64,000 nt of DNA from positions 124,001 to 188,000 of the forward strand of contig NZ_JAYEZO010000002.1 in assembly GCF_037031285.1 (NCBI RefSeq). Reading direction: 5' to 3'. Below the pieces are notes generated by a model. It saw nothing but the letters and a program-made list of their open reading frames with translations. It searched no databases and was not told the origin of the DNA. Shown one piece after another: positions 51,049-59,139 of this stretch. This DNA comes from Halobellus sp. LT62 (GTDB lineage: Archaea; Halobacteriota; Halobacteria; Halobacteriales; Haloferacaceae). The stretch's first letter is position 1, and each line of letters opens with the position of its first letter. The position numbers and the translations under genes were made by a program.

Positions 51049-52290
51049 ATGTTTGACGGATTGAAAAAGAAACTCGACAGTTTCCGGGAGGACGTCGAAG
51101 AGACGGCGGTGGAGAACGAACCGGCGGACGCCGACCCCGACGACGCCGCGAGCGACGTCGAGGAAGTCGATACCGATGCGACCGGCGCGACCAGCGCGCC
51201 GGAAACGCCCGAAGCCGACATCGACACGGCAGCGGCGGACGTGGGAACTGTCGACGCCGGCGCGGCCGCCGGTTCCGCGGCTACGGACGATAGTACGACC
51301 GCTGCCGACGACGCACCCGCTACCGACGGCGACGCGACCGCTCTCGCCTCCGAGGAGGCCGAGACCGCGCTCCGAGAAGACGACGAGGAGGACTCGGGTC
51401 CCGGCCGGTTCAAGCGCGCGGCGGCGTTCGCCACGGGGAAAGTCATCATCGAGGAGGGGGACCTCGAAGATCCGCTCTGGGAGCTTGAAATGGCGCTCTT
51501 AGAGAGCGACGTGGAGATGAACGTCGCAGAGGAGATCCTCGACACCGTCCGCGAGAAGATGATCGGCGAGACGCGCGCGCAGGTCGAGACAACCGCCGAA
51601 CTCGTCGAAACCGCGCTGCACGACGCGCTCTACGACGTCATCAGCGTCGGCCAGTTCGACTTCGACGGACGCGTCGCCGAGGCGGACAAACCAGTGACGA
51701 TCGTCTTCACCGGCGTCAACGGCGTCGGGAAGACGACGAGCATCGCGAAGATGGCGCGGTACTTCGAGAAGCAGGGTCTGTCGGTCGTGATGGCTAACGG
51801 CGACACCTACCGCGCCGGGGCGAACGAGCAGATCCGAAAGCACGCCGAGAACCTCGACACGAAGCTCATCTCCCACGAGCAGGGCGGCGACCCGGCGGCC
51901 GTGCTGTACGACGCCGTCGAGTACGCGGAGGCGCACGACATCGATGTCGTCCTCGGCGACACCGCCGGACGGCTCCACACCTCGAACGATCTGATGGCCC
52001 AACTCGAGAAGATCGACCGCGTGGTCGACCCCGATATGACGCTGTTCGTCGACGAGGCCGTCGCGGGCCAAGACGCTGTCGAGCGCGCGAAGACCTTCAA
52101 CGACACTGCCGAGATCGACGGCGCGGTCCTCACGAAGGCCGACGCCGACTCCAACGGCGGCGCGGCCATCTCGATCGCCTACGTCACCGGCAAGCCGATC
52201 CTCTTTCTCGGGATCGGCCAAGGCTACGACGACATCGAACGCTTCGATCCCGAGCGGATGGTCGCGCGGTTGGTCGGCGGCGAAGAGTAG
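51049..52290 (+). CDS. ftsY: Signal recognition particle receptor FtsY
   Basis: SRP-GTPase docking the ribosome-SRP complex at the membrane, 413 aa. The first 115 residues are a long acidic, Ala/Thr-rich extension. The NG domain follows: G1 GVNGVGKTT at 222-230, DTYRAGANEQIRKHAE, G3 DTAGRLHTSNDL, G4 TKADADSNGGAAIS and GIGQGYDDIERFDPERMV. The G4 sequence TKAD is the FtsY variant of TKxD. Confidence 0.96.
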   Translation: MFDGLKKKLDSFREDVEETAVENEPADADPDDAASDVEEVDTDATGATSAPETPEADIDTAAADVGTVDAGAAAGSAATDDSTTAADDAPATDGDATALASEEAETALREDDEEDSGPGRFKRAAAFATGKVIIEEGDLEDPLWELEMALLESDVEMNVAEEILDTVREKMIGETRAQVETTAELVETALHDALYDVISVGQFDFDGRVAEADKPVTIVFTGVNGVGKTTSIAKMARYFEKQGLSVVMANGDTYRAGANEQIRKHAENLDTKLISHEQGGDPAAVLYDAVEYAEAHDIDVVLGDTAGRLHTSNDLMAQLEKIDRVVDPDMTLFVDEAVAGQDAVERAKTFNDTAEIDGAVLTKADADSNGGAAISIAYVTGKPILFLGIGQGYDDIERFDPERMVARLVGGEE

Positions 52291-52318
52291 CCGCTCCCGC
52301 GGTCTTTTCGCGTAACTC

Positions 52319-52990
52319 TCACTCGACCGCCAGCGCCAGCCCCAGCACGATCATCGCGCCGCCCCCGACCCAACTCAGCCGCGAGGTCGCCGCCGCCGAG
52401 GTCAGTGTTCGTCCGACTCGCCCGGACGCGACGGCGACGCCGCCCAGATACACCGCCGTCAGAACGGCGTACGTCGCCCCGAACAGAAACATCCGGACCT
52501 CGGCGTCGGGGCCCGAGCCAGCGAACCCGGGGAGGAACGCGAGAAAGAACAGCGCCACCTTCGGATTCAGGGCATTCACGAGGACGCCGCGGTAGAAACT
52601 GCCCGTCGCGTCCGCGGACCCGCTCCCTCCCGAGTCGTCGGATCCGCTGGCCGTCGCATCGGCGACTCCGTCGCCCGCGCCGTCGGTGCCACCGAACTCG
52701 TCGTTCCGGATCGCCTGCACGCCCAGATAGACGAGGTAGACCGCGCCCGCGTACTTGACGATCTGATACGCTGCGGGCGCGGCGCGGAGGAGCGCCGCGA
52801 GACCGAGAGTCGCGGCTGCCGTGTGAGCAAGGACGCCGGTAGCGATCCCGAACGCCGATCTGACGCCGGCGTCGCGGCTCTGGACGCCCCGCGTGAGAAC
52901 GTACATCGTGTCCGGGCCGGGCGTGAGGATCAGCGCGACCGCGGCGGCGCAGAAGGCGAGATACGTCGGAAGGTCGGGAACGACGGACAC
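52319..52990 (-). CDS. LysE-family amino acid exporter
   Basis: A 223-aa membrane protein with about six helices. LTPGPDTMYVLTRGVQSRDAGVRSAFGIATG is the LysE/RhtB signature near residues 22-52, and FYRGVLVNALNPKVALFFLAFLPGF the second conserved region. A Gly/Ser/Asp-rich loop (about residues 95-130) is longer than in bacterial members. Start at a GTG at 52990; upstream frame is Ser/Arg-rich shadow. Convergent with ftsY. Confidence 0.88.
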   Translation of the reverse strand: MSVVPDLPTYLAFCAAAVALILTPGPDTMYVLTRGVQSRDAGVRSAFGIATGVLAHTAAATLGLAALLRAAPAAYQIVKYAGAVYLVYLGVQAIRNDEFGGTDGAGDGVADATASGSDDSGGSGSADATGSFYRGVLVNALNPKVALFFLAFLPGFAGSGPDAEVRMFLFGATYAVLTAVYLGGVAVASGRVGRTLTSAAATSRLSWVGGGAMIVLGLALAVE

Positions 52991-53051
52991 GCGCTGACCT
53001 CTCGCCGCCGCAGAAAAAGCCTTTACCCGCGCGGCGGCGTAGAGAGCGCTA

Positions 53052-54464
53052 ATGGTACTCGACAATCTCGGGAGTTCTCTCCGCAGCAGTCTCGATACGC
53101 TGCAGGGGAAATCCCGCCTCGACGAGGAAGACGTCGAGGAGATCGTCAAGGAGATCCAGCGCTCGCTGCTCTCCGCCGACGTCGAAGTCTCTCTCGTGAT
53201 GGACCTCTCCTCGTCGATCAAAGAGCGCGCGACCGAGGAGGAACCGCCCGCCGGGACGTCCGCGCGTGATCACGTCCTCAAGATCGTCTACGAGGAACTC
53301 GTCGACCTCGTCGGCGAGTCGACCGATCTCCCCTTAGAGTCGCAGACGATCCTCCTCGCCGGGTTGCAGGGTTCGGGGAAGACGACCAGCGCCGCGAAGA
53401 TGGCGTGGTGGTTCTCGAAGAAGGGCCTGCGCCCGGCGGTCATTCAGACCGACACGTTCCGCCCCGGCGCGTACGACCAGGCCAAGCAGATGTGCGAGCG
53501 CGCCGAGGTCGAGTTCTACGGCGACCCCGACGAGTCCGACCCCGTCAAAATCGTCCGCGAGGGTCTCGAAGCGACCGAAGACGCCGACGTTCACATCGTC
53601 GACACCGCCGGTCGGCACGCGCTCGAAGACGACCTCATCGCCGAGATCGAGGAGATCGAATCGGTCGTCGACCCCGACCGCTCGCTGCTCGTGCTCGACG
53701 CCGCGATCGGGCAGGGCGCGAAAGAGCAGGCCCGCGAGTTCGACGACGCCATCGGCATCGGCGGCGTCGTCGTCACCAAGCTCGACGGGACGGCGAAAGG
53801 CGGCGGCGCGCTGACCGCCGTCAACGAGACCGGCTCCTCGATCGCCTTCTTGGGCACCGGCGAGACGGTCCAAGACATCGAGCGCTTCGAGCCCAACGGC
53901 TTCATCTCCCGGCTTCTCGGGATGGGCGACCTCAAACAGCTCTCCGAGCGCGTCGAGCGCGCGATGGCGGAGACGGGAGACGAAGAGGACGACTGGGACC
54001 CCGAGGACATTATGAAGGGGTCGTTCACCCTCAAGGATATGCAAAAGCAGATGGAGGCGATGAACCGGATGGGGCCGCTCGATCAGGTCCTCGATATGAT
54101 TCCGGGCCTCGGCGGCGGCTTCAAGGATCAGCTCCCCGACGACGCGATGGACGTCACGCAGGACCGGATGCACGCCTTCGACGTCATTATGGACTCGATG
54201 ACCGACGACGAACTGGAGAACCCCCGCTCGATCGGGGCCTCTCGAACCCGTCGGATCGCCCGGGGCTCCGGCAAGGACGAGGAGACCGTCCGCGAGCTCC
54301 TCGAACAGCACAAGATGATGGAACAGACCATCCAGCAGTTCCAAGGGATGGGCGACGGCGATATGCAGCGGATGATGAAGAAGCTCCAGAACCAGGGCGG
54401 CGGTGGCGGCGGAATGGGCGGCCTCGGCGGCGGAGGCGGTGGCGGTCTGGGGCCGTTCGGGTAG
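53052..54464 (+). CDS. ffh: Signal recognition particle protein Srp54 (Ffh)
   Basis: SRP GTPase that binds signal sequences and 7S RNA, 470 aa. The N domain starts [21 protein letters not shown]1 GLQGSGKTT is at 104-112, then [11 protein letters not shown]3 [13 protein letters not shown]4 [11 protein letters not shown]. The methionine-rich M domain ([40 protein letters not shown]) ends in a Gly-rich tail. The GTT CGG of the last codons and the TAG form the first, degenerate unit of a 23-bp repeat. Confidence 0.97.
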   Translation: MVLDNLGSSLRSSLDTLQGKSRLDEEDVEEIVKEIQRSLLSADVEVSLVMDLSSSIKERATEEEPPAGTSARDHVLKIVYEELVDLVGESTDLPLESQTILLAGLQGSGKTTSAAKMAWWFSKKGLRPAVIQTDTFRPGAYDQAKQMCERAEVEFYGDPDESDPVKIVREGLEATEDADVHIVDTAGRHALEDDLIAEIEEIESVVDPDRSLLVLDAAIGQGAKEQAREFDDAIGIGGVVVTKLDGTAKGGGALTAVNETGSSIAFLGTGETVQDIERFEPNGFISRLLGMGDLKQLSERVERAMAETGDEEDDWDPEDIMKGSFTLKDMQKQMEAMNRMGPLDQVLDMIPGLGGGFKDQLPDDAMDVTQDRMHAFDVIMDSMTDDELENPRSIGASRTRRIARGSGKDEETVRELLEQHKMMEQTIQQFQGMGDGDMQRMMKKLQNQGGGGGGMGGLGGGGGGGLGPFG

Positions 54465-54592
54465 TCCATCTTAGTCTGTTCGGATAGTCGGTCTGGATCA
54501 GTTCGGATAGTCGGTCTGGATCAGTTCGGATAGTCGGTCTGGATCAGTTCGGATAGTCGGTCTGGATCAGTTCGGATAGTCGGTCTGGATCC
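54455..54592. repeat. 23-bp tandem repeat, five exact units plus one degenerate, from the ffh stop
   Basis: Units at 54478, 54501, 54524, 54547 and 54570, each 23 nt, starting GTTCGGATAGTCGGTCTGGA; they are identical except the last base of unit five. The preceding 23 nt (54455-54477, GTTCGGGTAGTCC...) are a degenerate unit that contains the last Phe-Gly codons and TAG of ffh. Every unit repeats the TAG. No spacers, hence not CRISPR. Confidence 0.9.
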
Positions 54593-54689
54593 GTTCGTGC
54601 AGTTGGACCCGATCGGCTGTCTCGCTGACTTTCTTCGCGACCGATCGCGACACGTCCGATTTTTCACCCCTCCGGTCGTCGGTCGTCGT

Positions 54690-55271
54690 ATGACCGTCCG
54701 GGACGTCGCCCGCGATGCCTATCGGGAGGCGCTCCCAGCGCTCGCGGCGAGCCTCGTCGGGGGGCTCTTCGCGGGCGTCATTCTCGGCGGGATGCGCGCG
54801 GAGCTGCGAGCGGTCCCCGGGCTCTTGGTCCTCGTTCCGGCGTTGCTCGCGACCCGCGGTAACGTCTACGGGTCGCTCGGCGCGCGCATCTCGACGGCGC
54901 TGCACCAGGGGCTCGTCGAACCGCGGATCCGCGGCGGCGACGAACGGCTACGATCGGCGGTCGCGGCCGCGCTCGCGAACGGTCTTTTGACCTCCGCGTT
55001 CGCGGCCGTCGCCGCCTTCTCGATTCTCACCGTTCTCGGCGACAGCGTCGCGCCGCTTCCCGTGCTCGTCGCCATCGCGCTCGTGTCCGGACTCCTGTCG
55101 GGGATCGCGCTCGCGGGCGTCGTCGTCACCGCGGTCTTCGCCGGGTATCGTCGCGGGCGAGATCCCGACACGCTCGTCGGGCCGCTGGTGACGACGACCG
55201 GGGACCTCTTCGGGATGCTCTTTTTGCTGCTCGCGGTCAGGCTCGTTCTGGCGGCGTCGGGGGTGCTGTAG
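54690..55271 (+). CDS. MgtE/SLC41-type divalent cation transporter, first half
   Basis: A 193-aa membrane protein with five helices, corresponding to the membrane domain of MgtE/SLC41 (MTVRDVARDAYREALPALAA). Family points are PALLATRGNVYGSLGARISTALHQG and VTTTGDLFGMLFLLLAVRL near the end. It has no cytoplasmic N or CBS domain. Its TAG is followed without a gap by the GTG of a second, homologous half, so the pair likely forms one transporter. Confidence 0.85.
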   Translation: MTVRDVARDAYREALPALAASLVGGLFAGVILGGMRAELRAVPGLLVLVPALLATRGNVYGSLGARISTALHQGLVEPRIRGGDERLRSAVAAALANGLLTSAFAAVAAFSILTVLGDSVAPLPVLVAIALVSGLLSGIALAGVVVTAVFAGYRRGRDPDTLVGPLVTTTGDLFGMLFLLLAVRLVLAASGVL

Positions 55272-55829
55272 GTGCCGACCGAGTGGACCGTCCGCGCGAT
55301 CACGCGGGCGATGCTTCCGGTGCTTTTCGTCCTCACGATCGTCGAGCTCGGGAGCGGGCTGGTGCTCGGTCGATTCGAGGCCCAGTTGTTACGGTATCCG
55401 ACGCTTCTGGCCTTGGTGCCGGTAACGATCGGCACCGCGGGGAACCTCGGAAGCGTTCTCGCGGCGCGGCTCTCGACGTCGTTTCACCTCGGGACGCTCT
55501 CCTTTGCTCCCGACGACGAGCACCTCGTCGGCAACGCGGTCGCCACGGTCGCGCTCGCGTCGTCGATTTTCCCCATCGTCGGCGTCGGCGCGTGGGGGCT
55601 CACCGCACTCGTCAGCGGGGCTCGGTTGCCGCTGCGCACCGTTTTTGTCGTCGCTGTCGTCGCCGGCATCGTGCTCGCTGTCCTCGTCATCGTCGTGACC
55701 TTCGCCGCGACGTACGTCGCCTACCGGTTCAGCCTCGACCCCGACGACGTGGTGATCCCGGTCGTCACCAACACCTGCGACGTCCTCGGCGTGGTGGTCC
55801 TGTTCGCGACGGTCCAATTGCTGCTGTGA
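55272..55829 (+). CDS. MgtE/SLC41-type divalent cation transporter, second half
   Basis: A 185-aa membrane protein with five helices, homologous to the preceding gene: PVTIGTAGNLGSVLAARLSTSFHLG against PALLATRGNVYGSLGARISTALHQG and VVTNTCDVLGVVVLFATVQLL against VTTTGDLFGMLFLLLAVRL. It starts at the GTG that abuts the TAG of the first half. In SLC41 proteins two such halves are joined in one chain; here they are separate genes, expected to form a heterodimer. Mg2+ is the likely ion. Confidence 0.85.
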   Translation: MPTEWTVRAITRAMLPVLFVLTIVELGSGLVLGRFEAQLLRYPTLLALVPVTIGTAGNLGSVLAARLSTSFHLGTLSFAPDDEHLVGNAVATVALASSIFPIVGVGAWGLTALVSGARLPLRTVFVVAVVAGIVLAVLVIVVTFAATYVAYRFSLDPDDVVIPVVTNTCDVLGVVVLFATVQLLL

Positions 55830-55851
55830 GGCGACCATCGGGGCTGCACAG

Positions 55852-55930
55852 ACGCCGATTGGTCGCCGCCTCGGGCCGCAACCGACGCCGATTGATCGTC
55901 GCTGCGGGCCGCAATCGACGCCGATTAGTC
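55852..55930. repeat. 33-bp tandem repeat, two and a third units
   Basis: Units at 55852-55884 and 55885-55917, each starting ACGCCGATTG, with a partial third copy (ACGCCGATTA) from 55918. The two full units differ at five positions. It fills the space between the MgtE-type pair and the Gate-domain gene. Confidence 0.8.
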
Positions 55931-55952
55931 ACTTCCGTACGGAGTGGGAGCT

Positions 55953-57002
55953 ATGCAACCGGGGGCAGTCGCCGACGCCATCTGGCCAGTCCTCATCGAC
56001 GTCGTCTGGCCCATCCTCGTCGAGGTCGCGCCGCGAGTGGTCCGCATTTCCGTTTTCATCGCTGTCGGCGTCTTCCTCGCGAACGTCGCCGTCGGCTTCG
56101 GCCTCGTCGAGCGGATCGCGACGGTCTCGAAGTACCTCACTCGCCCGGCGAACCTCCCGGACGAGGTCGGCACGGCGATCGTCACGACTGCAGCGTCGAC
56201 GACGGCGGGCTACGGGATGCTCGCGGAGTTCCGCGAATCCGGCCGCTTGGACGATACGGAGACGCTCATCGCCGTCACGATGAACACGTTCTTCGGGTTC
56301 GTTCAGCACATCTTCACGTTCTACGCGCCGGTGTTGATCCCGATTCTCGGCCTCGAAGTCGGGCTGCTCTACGTCGGGGCGCGCGCTCTCATCGCGCTGG
56401 GAATCACGATCGCGGGCGTGGCCGCCGGGACCGTACTGCTCGCCGGTCGCGACGGCGACGCTGGGGAACGGGCGGCGGCAACCACCCCTGACGGAGGAAT
56501 CGCTGACGCCTCGACGAGCGCGGCAGGCGTCGGGAAAGACGAAACTGAGCCGCCACTGGCAGTGCTCGAAACCGCCGCTGAGAAGACGTGGCCGAAGCTG
56601 AAGCGCATCGTTCCGCGACTCGCGGTCGTCTACGTGCTCGTCACGCTCATCGTCCGGACGCAGGATCTCGAATCGATCACCGCGGCAGCGGAGCCGCTGA
56701 CGGCGCTGCTCGGGCTCCCCGGCGCGTCGCTGCCGGTGATCGCGGTGTTCGCGTTCGACACGACCGCCGGCGCGGCGACGATCGCGCCGATGATCGGCTC
56801 GACGTTCACGCCGCGGACCGCCGTCGCGACGATGTTGCTCGGCGGAATCATCTCCTTCGCCGTTTCGACGTTCAAGCGCTCGATTCCGTTTCAGTACGGT
56901 ATCTGGGGGCCGGCGTTCGGCTCGAAGGTGATCGCGGTCAACACGGCGCTAAAGATCGTCTTCATCGCGGCCGCGCTGATCGCACTGCTCGCGCCGATCT
57001 GA
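55953..57002 (+). CDS. Nucleoside-recognition (Gate) domain membrane protein
   Basis: A 349-aa membrane protein with eight to ten helices (MQPGAVADAIWPVLIDVVWP). Two Gate-like halves are visible: VGTAIVTTAASTTAGYGMLAE near residue 70 and FAFDTTAGAATIAPMIGSTF near 265, separated by a charged, disordered loop (about 165-205). Related to the Spo-VM/FeoB-gate and YjiH-type proteins. Transport of a solute is likely; which one is unknown. Confidence 0.8.
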   Translation: MQPGAVADAIWPVLIDVVWPILVEVAPRVVRISVFIAVGVFLANVAVGFGLVERIATVSKYLTRPANLPDEVGTAIVTTAASTTAGYGMLAEFRESGRLDDTETLIAVTMNTFFGFVQHIFTFYAPVLIPILGLEVGLLYVGARALIALGITIAGVAAGTVLLAGRDGDAGERAAATTPDGGIADASTSAAGVGKDETEPPLAVLETAAEKTWPKLKRIVPRLAVVYVLVTLIVRTQDLESITAAAEPLTALLGLPGASLPVIAVFAFDTTAGAATIAPMIGSTFTPRTAVATMLLGGIISFAVSTFKRSIPFQYGIWGPAFGSKVIAVNTALKIVFIAAALIALLAPI

Positions 57003-57079
57003 CTCGGCGTCGCCTCACGTTCGACTCGCGCTCGTCAGGACTGGGCGGCGTTATCCCCGCTCGCAGAGACTGAATCGCG

Positions 57080-57499
57080 TCACTCCCGCTCGTCGGGGTC
57101 GATGGGCTGTCCTTTCTCGGTCGGTGGCGCGACGTGATCGATGTACGCCTCGACGTCGGGGTCGGAGACGGTGACGTGCACCTGAATGTCACCGAGTTCG
57201 TCGGGGTTGCCGACGGCGAAGTTGATGACGCCTTTGAACGCGGCTTGCTTCTTCAGCGCGAAGGAAAAGCCTTCGTCGTCGGCGCGCTTGAAGAACTCCG
57301 TTCGAGCGGTTTCGAGGATCGCCTGATCGTGCAGCCGCTCCGAGAAGCGCTCCAAAGAGTGCGTCTCCCCGACGAGTTCGCCTGCGCGGTGCTCGAACTC
57401 GACATTCGGAAAGAGGTTCCTCACGGCGTCTTCGACGCGGTCGGTCACCTCGGTATCGCGCACCGGTGCGACGATCCGCGCTTCGATGTGGTAGATCAT
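57080..57499 (-). CDS. RNA-binding-domain protein of the UPF0201 type
   Basis: A 139-aa protein (MIYHIEARIVAPVRDTEVTD) with NLFPNVEFEHRAGELVGETHS, FFKRADDEGFSFALKKQAAFKG and FAVGNPDELGDIQVHV. This is the archaeal family annotated as UPF0201 or 'coaE operon protein'. Its ATG overlaps the stop of the upstream kinase gene by 4 nt (ATGA), a pairing conserved in archaea. Confidence 0.87.
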   Translation of the reverse strand: MIYHIEARIVAPVRDTEVTDRVEDAVRNLFPNVEFEHRAGELVGETHSLERFSERLHDQAILETARTEFFKRADDEGFSFALKKQAAFKGVINFAVGNPDELGDIQVHVTVSDPDVEAYIDHVAPPTEKGQPIDPDERE

Positions 57500-58128
57500 C
57501 GCGACTCACCGGCGTCGGCCGTGGGCGTCGAATCTGGGCTTCCGTCGTCCGCGACGCGCACGTACTCGTCGTCAGCCAGACTCGCGAGGTCGTCCGCGAG
57601 GATCGCCCGGATGCGCTCGCGGAACGCATCGAGCGTGTCGGTGTTGTGGACGACGACGTCGGCCTCGTCCATCACGTCGCCCATCCCGAACCCGAGCTCG
57701 CGCTCCTCGCGCGCTCGAAGCGCCTCCCTGTCGACATCGCTTTCGTCACGGTCGCGTTCGAGGAGCCGCTCCGCGCGGGTCTCGAACGGCGCTTCGATGC
57801 TCACGAGCAGGAAGTCCTCGCCGAACGCCTCGCGGAAGCGGTCGAGTTCGACGTCTGATCGAAGGCCGTCGACGAGGACGACGTCGCTCCCTTCTAACGC
57901 CGATTCGATCAGCGGGAGCGACTGCTCGGCGATGGCCGCGGGGCCGCCCTCCTCGCGGAGCGTCCGCGCCATTTCGCCGTGGTGCTCCGCGGGGTCGAGA
58001 CCGCGATCGCGACACGCCTGCCGAATCACGTCGCCCATCGTGACGACCGGAACGCCGCTGTCGCGGGCGACGGCGGCGGCCTCGCCCTTTCCGCTGCCGG
58101 GCAGTCCGACGGTGCCGATGACCTTCAT
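57496..58128 (-). CDS. P-loop kinase-like ATPase (UPF0200, dephospho-CoA-kinase-like)
   Basis: A 210-aa nucleotide kinase-fold protein from the ATG at 58128 (MKVIGTVGLPGSGKGEAAAV). P-loop GLPGSGKGE is at 8-16, then VVTMGDVIRQACRDRG (lid/NMP region) and VVLVDGLRSDVELDRFRE. Haloarchaeal members are often called dephospho-CoA kinase, but archaeal CoA synthesis uses another protein family for that step, so the name is doubtful; a nucleoside monophosphate kinase-like role is as likely. Confidence 0.85.
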   Translation of the reverse strand: MKVIGTVGLPGSGKGEAAAVARDSGVPVVTMGDVIRQACRDRGLDPAEHHGEMARTLREEGGPAAIAEQSLPLIESALEGSDVVLVDGLRSDVELDRFREAFGEDFLLVSIEAPFETRAERLLERDRDESDVDREALRAREERELGFGMGDVMDEADVVVHNTDTLDAFRERIRAILADDLASLADDEYVRVADDGSPDSTPTADAGESR

Positions 58129-58241
58129 TACGCGTCGGTTCACGGCACCGAGCCTTACGCGTTGCGCTCGGCGGTCTCGCTCTCAGCAGCCGTTTCGGAT
58201 TCGCGGGCGGTGACGCCGGAGACGACGCCAAACCCGCATTC

Positions 58242-58249
58242 CTTTTTAC
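58242..58249 (+). promoter_or_regulatory. Promoter TATA-like box of tRNA-Arg
   Basis: CTTTTTAC lies about 28 nt in front of the first base of the tRNA, the expected position of an archaeal box A element. Confidence 0.55.
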
Positions 58250-58273
58250 CCGCGACCGAATTGACCAATCCGA

Positions 58274-58347
58274 GGGCGCGTAGCTCAGTCGGACAGAGCG
58301 TCGGACTTCTAATCCGATGGTCGCGGGTTCGAATCCCGTCGCGCCCG
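58274..58347 (+). tRNA. tRNA-Arg (anticodon UCU)
   Basis: The sequence folds into a full cloverleaf: acceptor GGGCGCG with CGCGCCC, D arm GCTC-AGTCGGACA-GAGC, anticodon stem TCGGA/TCCGA with loop CTTCTAA (anticodon TCT), variable loop TGGTC, T arm GCGGG-TTCGAAT-CCCGT, discriminator G. CCA is not encoded. No intron. The anticodon UCU reads AGA and AGG arginine codons. Confidence 0.96.
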
Positions 58348-58675
58348 TACAGCGAGGAGCGTAGCGACGAGCGAACCGGCGCGCGGGATTCGAATCAGGG
58401 AGCGAACGGAGTGAGCGACCGTGGTTCGAATCCCGTCGCGCCCGTACAATCAGAAATTTCACTCGCGCGACGTACTCCCGATCGTTGACACTCTCGGGGG
58501 TCCCGTCGTGCTCGCTGGCGCTCGCGGGGATCCCGTCGCGCCGCGAAGTTGGCCGAGTGAAGCGATGTATGTCTGAACGCACCGAGCGCGATTAGCTCTG
58601 TTGCGCACCTGCCTCCCGCACCGCGGTTGTGACAAGTTGCCAAACTATTATGCCACCATCTCCGAGAGTAGGGAT
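58348..58675. other. Degenerate region behind tRNA-Arg with a copied tRNA 3' end
   Basis: No gene. A 26-bp exact copy of the tRNA 3' end plus four flanking bases lies at 58423-58448. A weaker T-arm-like GGGATTCGAATC lies at 58385-58396, and ATCCCGTCGCGCC recurs near 58529. These pieces look like scars of insertion and loss of an element at the tRNA. The part from 58600 on holds the promoter of the Rieske gene. Confidence 0.6.
58423..58448 (+). repeat. 26-bp copy of the tRNA-Arg 3' end (putative att-site remnant)
   Basis: GGTTCGAATCCCGTCGCGCC and the following CGTACA repeat 58326-58351 exactly. The copied piece spans T loop to 3' end, the part of a tRNA gene that archaeal integrases use as attachment site. 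Only 71 bp separate the copies, so no element is present now. Confidence 0.75.
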
Positions 58676-59041
58676 ATGGCGACACACTCCGTTGTCGATG
58701 CGGACGAATTGGCTCCCGGCGATCACCTCGTCGTCGAACTCGAGGGGAAAGAGATCGGTGTCTACAACATCGACGGGGACTACTACGCGTACACGAACTG
58801 GTGTGCCCACCAGAGCGGGCCGGTCTGTGAGGGTCCGACCTCCGGATTCCTAGAGGCCGAGTTCGACCGCGACCAAATGGAGACGACGACCGAGTACGTC
58901 CGCGAGGGCGAGATCGTGGCCTGCCCGTGGCACGGGTGGGAGTTCGACCTCGTGACCGGCGAGTGCCACTCGAAGCCCGGCGTGCAACTGATCTCCCACG
59001 ACGTCGACGTCGAAGACGGCGAGATCCACGTGACCGTATAG
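58676..59041 (+). CDS. Rieske [2Fe-2S] ferredoxin-type protein
   Basis: A 121-aa soluble Rieske protein (MATHSVVDADELAPGDHLVV). The cluster ligands are Cys43 and His45 (WCAHQSG) and Cys83 and His86 (CPWHGWEFD). A 20-residue insert with ETTTEYVREGEI lies between the two. AAACTATTATG at 58642-58652 is a fitting TATA box for a leaderless start at 58676. As in ferredoxins of ring-hydroxylating oxygenases, it would pass electrons; no oxygenase is in the window. Amidohydrolase gene follows 98 nt downstream. Confidence 0.92.
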   Translation: MATHSVVDADELAPGDHLVVELEGKEIGVYNIDGDYYAYTNWCAHQSGPVCEGPTSGFLEAEFDRDQMETTTEYVREGEIVACPWHGWEFDLVTGECHSKPGVQLISHDVDVEDGEIHVTV

Positions 59042-59109
59042 GGAGGCGTCGACCACCGCCGTCTGGCCGTCCCCCGCTCGCCTCGATCCTTCGTTGCAGC
59101 CGGCTGAAC

Positions 59110-59117
59110 ACTTATTG
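59110..59117 (+). promoter_or_regulatory. TATA-like box of the amidohydrolase gene (ACTTATTG)
   Basis: CACTTATTGTG is centred about 26 nt in front of the ATG at 59140, supporting this start and an own, leaderless transcript separate from the Rieske gene. Confidence 0.5.
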
Positions 59118-59139
59118 TGCGACCGTCAGAGTGTGTGGT

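Noticed and set aside
54478-54592. Possible CRISPR array
   Set aside because: The 23-bp units follow each other without spacers and no cas gene is present; it is a plain tandem repeat.
58381-58448. A second tRNA gene
   Set aside because: Only T-arm and acceptor 3' strand are present; no D arm, anticodon arm or 5' acceptor strand can be formed.
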